Positions 37,003 to 44,550 of a stretch of DNA of 64,000 nucleotides are shown here, piece by piece (positions within the stretch are counted from its first letter, which is position 1; each line of letters opens with the position of its first letter). The DNA is from CAVUAF01 sp963739375. Its GTDB lineage: Bacteria > Acidobacteriota > Terriglobia > Terriglobales > Acidobacteriaceae. The translations under genes and the position numbers were made by a program. The stretch covers positions 682,001 through 746,000 of the forward strand of contig CAVUAF010000014.1 of the NCBI GenBank assembly GCA_963739375.1, in the 5' to 3' direction. The notes below the pieces were generated by a model. The model was given only the letters and a program-made list of their open reading frames with translations, ran no database searches and was not told where the DNA came from.

Positions 37003-37179
37003 GTGGCGAAAAAAGTGAGGCCGGGGGTCTGGGGCTGGTGTGAATGCGAGTGTGTCTCGTGTGAGATTGGGAATCACCACCACTGCACCGGTGCAGACTG
37101 CCACATGCCCAAGACGTTCAGGAAGGATGAGACGAAGAAGCCCCAGCCAATGAAACCGCCGAAACAGAAGAAAAACTAA
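37003..37179 (+). CDS. Cysteine/histidine-rich small protein (58 aa)
   Basis: A GTG start at 37003 preceded by GGAGGAGG at 36991-36998 opens a 58-codon frame ending TAA at 37177-37179. The first half is metal-site-like: WCECECVSCE (Cys13, 15, 17, 20), then NHHHC (His25-27, Cys28) and ADCHM (Cys33, His34). The second half is basic and Pro/Lys-rich (KKPQPMKPPKQKKN), suited to nucleic-acid or acidic-surface binding. I recognise no family. The strong ribosome site and clean termination support translation. It overlaps the convergent gene on the other strand by four bases. A TGCAGA-N5-TCTGCA palindrome lies upstream at 36896-36912. Confidence 0.7.
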   Translation: MAKKVRPGVWGWCECECVSCEIGNHHHCTGADCHMPKTFRKDETKKPQPMKPPKQKKN

Positions 37180-37403
37180 CGGCGCTTCTTTATCTGCCGG
37201 GCTGCGCCCTGGCGGAACTGGAATTCGAACTCGGCGGCGGAGTAGACGCCCTTCTGAATCAACAGGGTGTTGATCGCGTAGACGGTCGCCTGCAAGCGTT
37301 CTTCTGCGGTGAGGGCCGCCAGTGCCTGTTCATAGTCGATAAGCTCTTTGCCTTCGGGAACGTGCTCCTCGCTGCGAACTGCCGGAACGCGAATCGTCGC
37401 CAC
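37176..37403 (-). CDS. Small conserved-looking protein (75 aa), function unknown
   Basis: The frame contains TIRVPAVRSEEHVPEG, then an acidic-helical region (LIDYEQALAALTAEERLQATVYAINTLL) and a basic end (FRQGAARQIKKRR). I choose GTG 37403, with GGGGGAGGG just upstream. An in-frame ATG at 37427 would lie inside the -10 box of the promoter at 37425-37453. No family is recognised. Its stop overlaps the convergent Cys-rich gene. Confidence 0.6.
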   Translation of the reverse strand: MATIRVPAVRSEEHVPEGKELIDYEQALAALTAEERLQATVYAINTLLIQKGVYSAAEFEFQFRQGAARQIKKRR

Positions 37404-37424
37404 AATGCCCTCCCCCGGATTGCT

Positions 37425-37453
37425 CATTGTGTACCACAACCATGCTTTGTCAA
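37425..37453 (-). promoter_or_regulatory. Promoter of the 75-aa gene
   Basis: On the minus strand TTGACA (37453-37448) and CACAAT are separated by 16 bp. A start near 37419 leaves a short leader containing the GGGGGAGGG ribosome site before GTG 37403. Confidence 0.6.
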
Positions 37454-37505
37454 GAAGCCGCTGGGGGGGATTGTTTCGTCGGCTGGCTCGCCGGCGTGGG
37501 GCGCT

Positions 37506-37534
37506 TTGCAAATTCGCGACCCGGCGATTACAAA
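37506..37534 (+). promoter_or_regulatory. Candidate promoter of the adenosine deaminase gene
   Basis: TTGCAA at 37506-37511, a 17-bp spacer and TACAAA at 37529-37534. The predicted start coincides with the TTG at 37542, so the transcript may be leaderless. Confidence 0.45.
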
Positions 37535-37541
37535 TTCTCTC

Positions 37542-38546
37542 TTGCCCGCAGATCCCGTCATCTCGCCCTTCATCCAGGCGCTGCCCAAGGCGGAGCTGCA
37601 TCTGCACCTGGAAGGCTCGGTCGCGCCGGAGACGCTGGTCGAACTGAGCCACAAGTATGATGCGGCGCCGCTGGACCGCGCGGCCGTCGAGCGGCTCTAC
37701 CAGTACGCCGATTTCGCCGGCTTTCTCCAGGCCTTCAAGGAGGTGACGGCACGGCTGCGCGCGCCGGAGGACTACGAGCTCATCACCTACCGGCTGCTGG
37801 AGCGCCTGGGCGCGGAAAACGTGCGCCACGTGGAGATCACTTTTTCCGCCGGGGTCTGCCTGTGGCGCCAGCAGGACGTGCCCGCGATCGCGGCGGCGCT
37901 GGAGCGCGGGCGGGCCCGCGGCGCGCGCGACTTCGGCATCTCGGTGCTGTGGATCTGGGACGCGGTACGGCAATTCGGCGCCGCCCCGGCGATGCGCGTG
38001 GTGGAACTGGCGGCCGCGCAGCGCGCGCACTACGTGGTCGGGTTCGGCATCGGCGGCGACGAACGCCGCGCGTCCGCCGACGTCTTCCGCGCGGTGTACC
38101 ATGCCGCGGGCGCGGCCGGGCTGCGCCTCACCGCGCATGCCGGCGAGACGGCCGGGGCGGAATCGGTGTGGGCGGCGCTCAACCTGGGCGCGGAACGCAT
38201 CGGGCACGGCATCGGCGCCGCCGGGGACGCGGACCTGGTGGCGGTGCTGGCCGAGCGCCAGGTCCCGCTGGAAGTGTGCATCACCAGCAACCTGCGCACC
38301 GGCTGCTGCCCTAGTCTCGAGCGGCATCCGGTGCGCCGGCTGTTCGACGCCGGGGTGATGATCACGCTCAACAGTGACGACCCGGCCATGTTCGGGACCT
38401 CGCTGGGGCGCGAGTACGCGCTGGCGCAGCAGGCCTTCGGCTTCAGCGACGACCACCTGCGCGAGCTGGCGCGCAACGCGTTTGAGGCATCGTTCCTGCC
38501 GGCGGAGCAGAAGCTGGCGTTCTTGCAGGCGGTGGACCGCGCGTAA
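37542..38546 (+). CDS. Adenosine deaminase family protein
   Basis: A 334-residue cytoplasmic zinc deaminase. Motifs in order: KAELHLHLEGS (HxH), TAHAGETAG (catalytic Glu), AERIGHG, CITSNLRTG and TLNSDDPAMFG (Asp pair). Length and motifs fit both adenosine deaminase and aminodeoxyfutalosine deaminase of the futalosine menaquinone route, which cannot be separated here. There is no ATG near the domain; TTG 37542 gives LPADPVISPFIQALPKAEL. The frame is open further upstream but overlaps the opposing 75-aa gene. Confidence 0.87.
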   Translation: MPADPVISPFIQALPKAELHLHLEGSVAPETLVELSHKYDAAPLDRAAVERLYQYADFAGFLQAFKEVTARLRAPEDYELITYRLLERLGAENVRHVEITFSAGVCLWRQQDVPAIAAALERGRARGARDFGISVLWIWDAVRQFGAAPAMRVVELAAAQRAHYVVGFGIGGDERRASADVFRAVYHAAGAAGLRLTAHAGETAGAESVWAALNLGAERIGHGIGAAGDADLVAVLAERQVPLEVCITSNLRTGCCPSLERHPVRRLFDAGVMITLNSDDPAMFGTSLGREYALAQQAFGFSDDHLRELARNAFEASFLPAEQKLAFLQAVDRA

Positions 38547-38637
38547 TGCGTCCGCCGCTGATGGCACATCCCCGCGCGATGCGGGGTCCCCGGCGAGCCC
38601 GCTTTCGGCTGGCCGGGGTAATGAACCAGGGAGCCCT

Positions 38638-39444
38638 ATGAAAAACGCTGCCATCCTGACCTGCGCGTTGTGGTTTGGCTGCGCACTCGTGGCGCAGAAC
38701 CCACCCGCGCCCGCCGCTACCCCACAGGCCGTGCCATCCGCGCCCACCGTGCCCGGCCCGCCGCAACCCGCCACCCTCGAGGAAGCCAAACCACTCATCG
38801 AGCGCTACTGGACGCGCCTCCAGGACTGGGCGCAACTCGGCCGTTATCGCGCACAGAACGCGCAACTCGGCGCGCCGAAGCCCGGCGAACAGCGTGTGGT
38901 CTTCCTGGGCGATTCGATCACCGACGGCTGGAAGCTGGACGAATACTTTCCGAATCAGCCGTACGTCAATCGCGGCATCAGCGGGCAGACGACGCCGCAG
39001 ATGCTGGTGCGCATGCTGCCCGACGTAATCGCGCTCGCGCCGCGCGTCATGGTGGTGCTCGCGGGCACCAACGACATCGCCGGCAACACCGGCCCGCAGT
39101 CGTTGGACGACATCGAGCGCAACTACCAGGCGCTGGCCGAGTTGGCGCGGCAGCACCAGGTGCGCGTGGTGTTCGCCTCGGTGCTGCCGGTGCATGACCA
39201 GGGCCGCACGCCGCAAACGCCGCGGCGCTCGCCGGAGAAGATCCGCGCCCTCAACGATTGGCTGCAGCAATATTGCGCGCAGAACCGGCTGGTGTACCTG
39301 GATTACTACAGCCACCTGGTGGGCGCCGACGGCAGGTTGCGCACCGAACTTGCCGCCGACGGCCTGCACCCGAACGCCGACGGCTACAAAATCATGGCGC
39401 CGCTCGCCGCCCAGGCCATTGCGCGCGCCCTGAAGATGAAATGA
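38638..39444 (+). CDS. Secreted SGNH/GDSL hydrolase
   Basis: 268 residues with a signal peptide (ILTCALWFGCALVAQ) and a Pro/Ala-rich linker. The four SGNH blocks are visible: VFLGDSITDGW (Ser), NRGISGQTT (Gly), VLAGTNDIAG (Asn) and ADGLHPNADGY (Asp and His). Such enzymes remove acyl groups from polysaccharides or lipids. The ATG at 38638 follows CCAGGGAG. The downstream amidohydrolase starts 31 bp later and could be cotranscribed. Confidence 0.9.
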   Translation: MKNAAILTCALWFGCALVAQNPPAPAATPQAVPSAPTVPGPPQPATLEEAKPLIERYWTRLQDWAQLGRYRAQNAQLGAPKPGEQRVVFLGDSITDGWKLDEYFPNQPYVNRGISGQTTPQMLVRMLPDVIALAPRVMVVLAGTNDIAGNTGPQSLDDIERNYQALAELARQHQVRVVFASVLPVHDQGRTPQTPRRSPEKIRALNDWLQQYCAQNRLVYLDYYSHLVGADGRLRTELAADGLHPNADGYKIMAPLAAQAIARALKMK

Positions 39445-39475
39445 GGGCTTTCGCAGAACATCTCGTGGAGGAACG

Positions 39476-40900
39476 ATGAAGAGTCTATTGGCTTTCGTCT
39501 TGGGAGCGGCGGTCGTGGCCGGCGCGCAACCCGGCCCAGACCAGCGCCAGCAGTTCATCAAGGTGGACGCGCTCCTCATCGCGCTGACGCACGTGCGGGT
39601 GATCGACGGCACGGGCGCGGCGGCGCGCGACGACCAGACGCTGGTGATCAGCGGCGGGAAGATCCAGTCGGTAGGCACGGCGCCGCCGCCGGCGGAGGCG
39701 AAGGTGCTCGACCTGCGCGGCTACTCCGTCATTCCCGGCCTGGTCGGAATGCACGACCACATGTTTTTCCCCATGGGCGGCAATCCGCCCATCTACGGCG
39801 AGATGGGCTCGAGTTTCCCGCGGCTGTACCTGGCGGCGGGCGTCACCACCATCCGCACGGCCGGCAGCATTGAGCCGTTCACCGATCTCGAGCTCAAGAA
39901 GCTGATCGATGCCGGGCGCATCCTCGGCCCCAAGATGCACGTCACCGGCCCGTACCTGGAAGGTCCGGGGGCCTACACGCCCGACATGCACGAGCTGAAG
40001 GACGCGGGCGACGCGCGCCGCATGGTGAACTTCTGGGCCGACGAGGGCGCCACCTCGTTCAAGGCCTACATGCATATCACGCGCGAGGAGTTGCGCGCCG
40101 CCGCCGAGGAAGTCCACCAGCGCGGCCTGAAGATCACCGGCCACCTCTGCTCCATCGGCTTCAAGGAGGCGGCGGAGCTGGGCATCGACGACCTGGAACA
40201 CGGGCTGGTCGTGGATACCGAGTTCGTGCCCGGCAAGCAGCCCGACCAGTGCCCCAGTTCCCCGGCCACGCGCGATGCGCTGGTGAAGCTGGACGTGGCC
40301 GGCGCGCCGGTGCAGGAGATGATCCGCGCGCTGGTCGCCAGGCACGTGGCACTGACCTCGACGCTGCCGGTCTTCGAAGCTTCGGTGCCGAATGCTCCGG
40401 CGGGCACGCGGCAGCGTCCGCTCACCCAGGAGCGCGTGCTCGACGCCATGTCCACCGACGCGCGCGCCCGCTACCTGGGGGCGCGGGCCCGGGTTCCGGC
40501 CGACTCTCCCAGCGGCATCGCGCTGAAGAAAGAAATGGAATTCGAGCACGCCTTCGCGCAGGCCGGTGGGTTGCTGCTCGCGGGGCTCGATCCCACCGGC
40601 AACGGCGGGGTGGTGGCGGGCTTCGGCGATCAGCGCGAGGTCGAGTTGCTGGTCGAGGCCGGCTTCACGCCGCTGGAAGCCATCAAGATCGCCAGCTACA
40701 ACGGGGCGCTGTTCCTCGGCGAGCAGGACCACATCGGCAGCATTGCCGCCAGCAAGCAGGCCGACCTGGTGGTGATCCACGGCGATCCCAGCGCGAACAT
40801 CAACGACCTCGAGAAGGTCGAGATCGTCTTCAAGGACGGCATCGGGTACGACGCGCCGAAGCTGATTGATTCGGTCCGCGGGCTGGTGGGGATTCGGTGA
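39476..40900 (+). CDS. Secreted metal-dependent amidohydrolase
   Basis: 474 residues. A signal peptide (LLAFVLGAAVVAGAQ) precedes the typical sandwich VRVIDGTGAAARDDQTLVIS. Ligands: GMHDHMF (HxD rather than the usual HxH), TSFKAYMHI (Lys), ITGHLCSIG (His), DLEHGLVVD (His) and LAGLDPTGNGG (Asp). Overall it matches the imidazolonepropionase-like family, as at 25094, but with the first metal motif altered. The ATG at 39476 follows GTGGAGGAACG. Substrate unknown. Confidence 0.87.
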   Translation: MKSLLAFVLGAAVVAGAQPGPDQRQQFIKVDALLIALTHVRVIDGTGAAARDDQTLVISGGKIQSVGTAPPPAEAKVLDLRGYSVIPGLVGMHDHMFFPMGGNPPIYGEMGSSFPRLYLAAGVTTIRTAGSIEPFTDLELKKLIDAGRILGPKMHVTGPYLEGPGAYTPDMHELKDAGDARRMVNFWADEGATSFKAYMHITREELRAAAEEVHQRGLKITGHLCSIGFKEAAELGIDDLEHGLVVDTEFVPGKQPDQCPSSPATRDALVKLDVAGAPVQEMIRALVARHVALTSTLPVFEASVPNAPAGTRQRPLTQERVLDAMSTDARARYLGARARVPADSPSGIALKKEMEFEHAFAQAGGLLLAGLDPTGNGGVVAGFGDQREVELLVEAGFTPLEAIKIASYNGALFLGEQDHIGSIAASKQADLVVIHGDPSANINDLEKVEIVFKDGIGYDAPKLIDSVRGLVGIR

Positions 40901-41101
40901 GAATGGCGTGCGGTTAGTCTAGTTAACCGAATGCCAACGCCATGATGTGCACATTGTTGCGATAGTAGTCAACCTGCGTGTCAAGAATGGCCGCGCAAGC
41001 TATTCATAAGACAAGGAAACCGCGAAACGGCACTTTGGTGGTGAAGTTGCACTCTATATCCCCGAAATCTTCTTGAGAAGTTGGTCAGGAAGGGGGAGCC
41101 G

Positions 41102-41773
41102 ATGAGGCTGCTTCGCATCACAGCTGTAGTTTTCTTCCTGGTCCTGTCGGTTTCTGCCTTCGCGGACCAGGTGACCTTCAACACCAGCACCACGCAGGGT
41201 TGCTTCACGACTGGGAGTTCCTGCACGGGAACGTCCCCCGCATCCTGGAACCCAACCGGTTCAAGCAATACGGCAACATTCACCGGCATCGACACTAACA
41301 ACCAGACGACGTCGGGGGGCGCGTTGACCATCCACCTGGGCACCTTCAACTGGGATGGCAACGCTGACGGTTGGGGAAGCAGCGTGAACTTCTTCGCGAC
41401 GGTGACTTTCACCCTGCCCTCGGGCATCAACGGCGGGCAGAGCGAGACCTTCTCGGCGGACATCACGGGCACGGTTGACTCCGGCGACCCGGATACGCTC
41501 CTCTTCAACTTCAACCACAATTCCGGCAGCCCGTTGACCCTCACCTTCAGCAGCGGCGGCACGACCGGCTCGTTCCAGTTGTATGTTGACGACCTCACGC
41601 TGGTTAGCCCGTGCGACAGCCCTGACTGCTCCACGGGGAACGTCACGTGGAACGGCCATATCGTGAACGCGAGCCAGACGACCGGCGGACAGGTACCGGA
41701 GCCGGGCTCGATGGTGCTGCTGGGAAGCGGACTGCTGAGCCTCGCGGGCGCTTTGCGCCGCAAACTGCGGTAA
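41102..41773 (+). CDS. PEP-CTERM sorted extracellular protein
   Basis: 223 residues. An N-terminal signal peptide (TAVVFFLVLSVSAFA) and a C-terminal VPEPGSMVLLGSGLLSLAG ending in RRKLR form the PEP-CTERM tripartite sorting signal processed by exosortase. The mature region is Thr/Ser/Gly/Asn-rich and beta-predicted, with cysteines in two pairs, and no named domain. The ATG at 41102 has AGGGGGAG upstream; a start at 41081 is less likely. Bounded downstream by a clear terminator. The 200-bp upstream gap holds a CGGTTA-N7-TAACCG palindrome at about 40911-40929 and nothing else certain. Confidence 0.88.
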   Translation: MRLLRITAVVFFLVLSVSAFADQVTFNTSTTQGCFTTGSSCTGTSPASWNPTGSSNTATFTGIDTNNQTTSGGALTIHLGTFNWDGNADGWGSSVNFFATVTFTLPSGINGGQSETFSADITGTVDSGDPDTLLFNFNHNSGSPLTLTFSSGGTTGSFQLYVDDLTLVSPCDSPDCSTGNVTWNGHIVNASQTTGGQVPEPGSMVLLGSGLLSLAGALRRKLR

Positions 41774-41802
41774 CCACTCAAACCCGATCACACTTTGCAA
41801 CC

Positions 41803-41829
41803 GCCGCCCCTGGAAGGGGGCGGCTTTTT
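41803..41829 (+). terminator. Intrinsic terminator of the PEP-CTERM gene
   Basis: GCCGCCCC (41803-41810) and GGGGCGGC (41817-41824) form a perfect stem followed by TTTTT at 41825-41829. Confidence 0.88.
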
Positions 41830-41848
41830 ATGTGGTTGGGGAGTGCGG

Positions 41849-42364
41849 TCAGCGCCGCTTCGCCGCGGCCCGCCGGGCCGGGCGCGCCGGGGCGCGTTTT
41901 TTCCGCTCCCCCAGCAGCACTACGACGTGGGCGATGGCGGCATCGTCGGTGCCCAGGCCTTCCGGGGTCTTGGCCTTGACGCCCACGGCCTGCGGCTTGA
42001 TGCCGAGCAGCTCCGCCACGCGGGCCTGGATGCGCGCCGCATGCGGCCCGATCTTGGGCGCGGCGAGAATCAGGGTGGAATCCACGTTGCCCACGGTGTA
42101 GCCGGCGGCGCGCACGCGGCGCAGCGCCTCGGCCACGAACAGCGCCGAATCGGCGTTCTTCCACTTCGGGTCCGCGGGCGGGAAAAAGGCGCCGATATCG
42201 CCGGCGGCGATGGCGCCGAGCAGCGCGTCGGTCAGCGCGTGCAGCAGCACGTCACCGTCGGAGTGGCCGGCCAGCCCGCGCGTGTGCGGCAACTCGACGC
42301 CGCCGAGCTTCAGCGGCACCCCGGGTTTGAACTCGTGGGAATCCCAGCCGTAGCCAATTCTCAT
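41849..42364 (-). CDS. ispF: 2-C-methyl-D-erythritol 2,4-cyclodiphosphate synthase
   Basis: Fifth step of the MEP isoprenoid pathway. From ATG 42364 there are 171 residues: GYGWDSHEF (zinc Asp and His), LAGHSDGDVLLHALTDALLGA (His), DIGAFFP and KAKTPEGLG near the end. The C-terminal 20 residues are a basic extension (KKRAPARPARRAAAKRR). Its ATG overlaps the stop of the GxxExxY gene (ATGA). In many bacteria ispF follows ispD directly or is fused to it; here the GxxExxY gene lies between. Confidence 0.94.
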   Translation of the reverse strand: MRIGYGWDSHEFKPGVPLKLGGVELPHTRGLAGHSDGDVLLHALTDALLGAIAAGDIGAFFPPADPKWKNADSALFVAEALRRVRAAGYTVGNVDSTLILAAPKIGPHAARIQARVAELLGIKPQAVGVKAKTPEGLGTDDAAIAHVVVLLGERKKRAPARPARRAAAKRR

Positions 42365-42828
42365 AAACCACTCCTGACCACGGATGAACACGGACGAACA
42401 CGGATTTTTTTCTTGTCGTTGTCGAGCACAATCCTGCGAAATTGTGGCTTGCCACCAAAGTTAAAGAGCAGCCCGAGCTCTATCTCGGTGGCTCGAAGGT
42501 AGTTGTAGAGCTGCGCCTCGTGGGTGCGGTCGAGAGCGGACACGGCTTTCAATTCGACGAGGATTCTACCGTTCACCACGATATCCGCCTTGAAGTTGCC
42601 GACATCCTCGCCACGAAACCAGACGGGGACGTGCATTTCCCGCACTACTTCGAGCCCTGCGGTCCGCAAAGCGATCGCCATAGCGCGCTGGTAAACCGAT
42701 TCGGTGAATCCGTGCCCCAATTCGTTATAAACGGCGTAGTAGGCTCCAATGATCTGCTCCGACAGCTCCGCCTCCCGCAGCTTCGAAGAGGAGCCGATGT
42801 TTACGCCGTTCGGTTGATCCGTGTTCAT
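42361..42828 (-). CDS. GxxExxY family protein, inserted between ispD and ispF
   Basis: 155 residues. GFTESVY at 40-46 is the family-naming motif. The domain continues LEVVREMHVPVWFRGE, then Asp82 (KADIVV), Glu92 and Lys94 (LVELKAV), a spacing reminiscent of PD-(D/E)XK nucleases, and YLRATEIELGLLFNFGG. Function is unestablished. Its start codon lies inside the right arm of an inverted repeat and its last residues (RVRPCSSVVRSGL) are encoded across and beyond the left arm, so the gene fits a repeat-bounded cassette. It overlaps the ispF start by four bases and may keep ispF translated. Confidence 0.85.
   Translation of the reverse strand: MNTDQPNGVNIGSSSKLREAELSEQIIGAYYAVYNELGHGFTESVYQRAMAIALRTAGLEVVREMHVPVWFRGEDVGNFKADIVVNGRILVELKAVSALDRTHEAQLYNYLRATEIELGLLFNFGGKPQFRRIVLDNDKKKIRVRPCSSVVRSGL
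42376..42405. repeat. Left inverted arm of the GxxExxY cassette, word ACGGATGAAC
   Basis: Thirty bases built from ACGGATGAAC and ACGGACGAAC with period 10. It matches the inverse of 42817-42846 at 28 of 30 positions. Confidence 0.88.
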
Positions 42829-42846
42829 CTGTGTTCATCCGTGGTC
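42817..42846. repeat. Right inverted arm of the GxxExxY cassette
   Basis: The inverse of 42376-42405, with GTGTTCATCT and GTGTTCATCC units. It contains the GxxExxY start codon (42826-42828) and ends 7 bp before the ispD stop. Confidence 0.88.
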
Positions 42847-42852
42847 CAGTTT

Positions 42853-43611
42853 TTAGCCGGTTAGCAAAGCGCGGCGCCGGTTGTCCTGCGCCAGGAAGAA
42901 TTCGGCCAGCTCCAGGTCCGCCGGGGTGGTGATCTTGATGTTGCGCGGCGAGCCCATCACCACCACCACTGCGCCGCCGGCGCGCTCCACCAGCGACGCC
43001 TCGTCGGTGCCCATGAAGCCATCGGCTTCGGCCTCGTCGAAGGCGCGCTTCAGCAGGTCGAAGCGGAAGCCCTGCGGCGTCTGCGCCAGCACCACGCGCT
43101 CGCGCGGGATGGTGGTGACGATGAGGGCGGCATCGGCGTCGGCGGTGCGGTCCACCTGCTTGACGGTGTCGACCGCGGGCACGCCGGCGATGGCCGCGCC
43201 GTACTTGCGCGCCGCCGCCACCACGTTGGCGATGATTTCCGCGTCCACGAAGGGGCGCACCGCGTCGTGCACCAGCACGATGTCGTCGGCCGCGGCCTGG
43301 ACGTGGCGCAGCGCGTTGGCCACCGACTGCTGGCGGTGCTCGCCGCCCTCCACCAGGTGCACGCGCTGGGAGATCTTCTCCGCTTCCAGCCGCGGGCGGA
43401 ACCACTCCGCCTCGCTCGGCCGCAGCACCACGTAGATTTCGTTGACCTGCTGGCAGCCGGCAAAGCGGCGCAGGGTGTGGACCAGGATGGGGGTGCCGTC
43501 GAGTTCCGCGAACTGCTTGGCCGGGGGCCGGCCGCGGGCGGGTTCGGCGGCGCCGGGGGGCGCCATCCGCGTCCCCAGGCCGGCAGCGGGAATGATGGCT
43601 ATCACACTCAT
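42853..43611 (-). CDS. ispD: 2-C-methyl-D-erythritol 4-phosphate cytidylyltransferase
   Basis: Third step of the MEP pathway. 252 residues from ATG 43611. IIPAAGLGTRM, with an insert before PPAKQFAEL, is the nucleotide-binding loop; LVHDAVRPFV, then PAVDTVKQV and QTPQGFRFDLLKRA are diagnostic; TDEASLVERAG and GSPRNIKITTPADLELAE end the fold. The Gly/Pro/Arg-rich insert after GTRM is unusual. The GxxExxY cassette follows immediately. Confidence 0.94.
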   Translation of the reverse strand: MSVIAIIPAAGLGTRMAPPGAAEPARGRPPAKQFAELDGTPILVHTLRRFAGCQQVNEIYVVLRPSEAEWFRPRLEAEKISQRVHLVEGGEHRQQSVANALRHVQAAADDIVLVHDAVRPFVDAEIIANVVAAARKYGAAIAGVPAVDTVKQVDRTADADAALIVTTIPRERVVLAQTPQGFRFDLLKRAFDEAEADGFMGTDEASLVERAGGAVVVVMGSPRNIKITTPADLELAEFFLAQDNRRRALLTG

Positions 43612-43730
43612 GAGGGGCGAGCAGTATAGAGCAATCAGCAAGCCGCCGTCAGCCCGCCGCCGCCGGCCCCGGCAACCGACAGCGGGTAACGGGCGACCGG
43701 GCGCGTGGTATCTTCTACAATTCGTGTCCT

Positions 43731-44528
43731 GTGCGCGTACTCCTCATTAGCGACATCCACGCCAACCTCGAGGCGCTGGAGGCGTGCCTGAAGGCGGCGC
43801 CGGCGTACGACACCGTCGCCAACCTCGGGGACATCGTCGGCTACGGCGCCAGTCCCAACGAGGTGGTGGAGCACGCGCGGCAGCTGGGGTCGCTGTTCGT
43901 GCGCGGCAATCATGACAAGGCGTGCACCGGGCTCTCCGGGCTGGAGCAGTTCAATCCCATCGCCGGCCTCGCCGCCCTCTGGACCCAGGAAACCCTCACC
44001 CCGGAAAATTTCCAGTGGCTGCGCGAGCTGCCACAGGGCCCGGTGGAGCTGCCGCTGTCCCTGGATGAAGAGGCGGAAGCGGCGCCTCCCAACGGCCGGG
44101 CGCCGGTCTTTTGCGCCCACGGCTCGCCGCTCGACGAAGACGAATACATCATCTCGCTGCGCGACGCGCTCGAAGTCCTCCTGCGCAGCAATGCGCCCAT
44201 CAGTTTCTTCGGCCACACCCACGTGCAGGGGGCGTTTGCCCTCGACGCCGCCGAAGGCGGGCAGGCGCTCCGCCCCGCCTACGCCACCCGCGACCAGGCC
44301 GAGCAGGTGGAGATGTCGCTCAGCACCCAGGGCCGGTATCTCATCAATCCCGGCTCGGTCGGGCAGCCGCGCGACGGCGACTGGCGCGCCGCCTTCTGCC
44401 TCTTCGAGAGCGAGCGCCAGATCATCACCTTCTACCGCACGCCCTACGACCTGGAAGGAGCACAGCGCCGCATCCTCGCGGCCAAGCTGCCGGAGCGCCT
44501 CGCCACTCGCCTCGCCGACGGACGCTGA
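43731..44528 (+). CDS. Calcineurin-like metallophosphoesterase
   Basis: 265 residues from GTG 43731. The five metal motifs are present: LLISDIHANLEAL (D-x-H), ANLGDIVGYG (GD), VRGNHDKA (GNHD), CAHGSPL (H) and FGHTHVQGA (GHxH). It belongs to the YfcE/MJ0936-like group of small bacterial phosphodiesterases of unsettled substrate. A TACAAT box at 43716-43721 lies ten bases before the start, with no ribosome site, suggesting a leaderless transcript. Confidence 0.88.
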   Translation: MRVLLISDIHANLEALEACLKAAPAYDTVANLGDIVGYGASPNEVVEHARQLGSLFVRGNHDKACTGLSGLEQFNPIAGLAALWTQETLTPENFQWLRELPQGPVELPLSLDEEAEAAPPNGRAPVFCAHGSPLDEDEYIISLRDALEVLLRSNAPISFFGHTHVQGAFALDAAEGGQALRPAYATRDQAEQVEMSLSTQGRYLINPGSVGQPRDGDWRAAFCLFESERQIITFYRTPYDLEGAQRRILAAKLPERLATRLADGR

Positions 44529-44550
44529 GTTGGAGTACCGGCTTCGCGAT

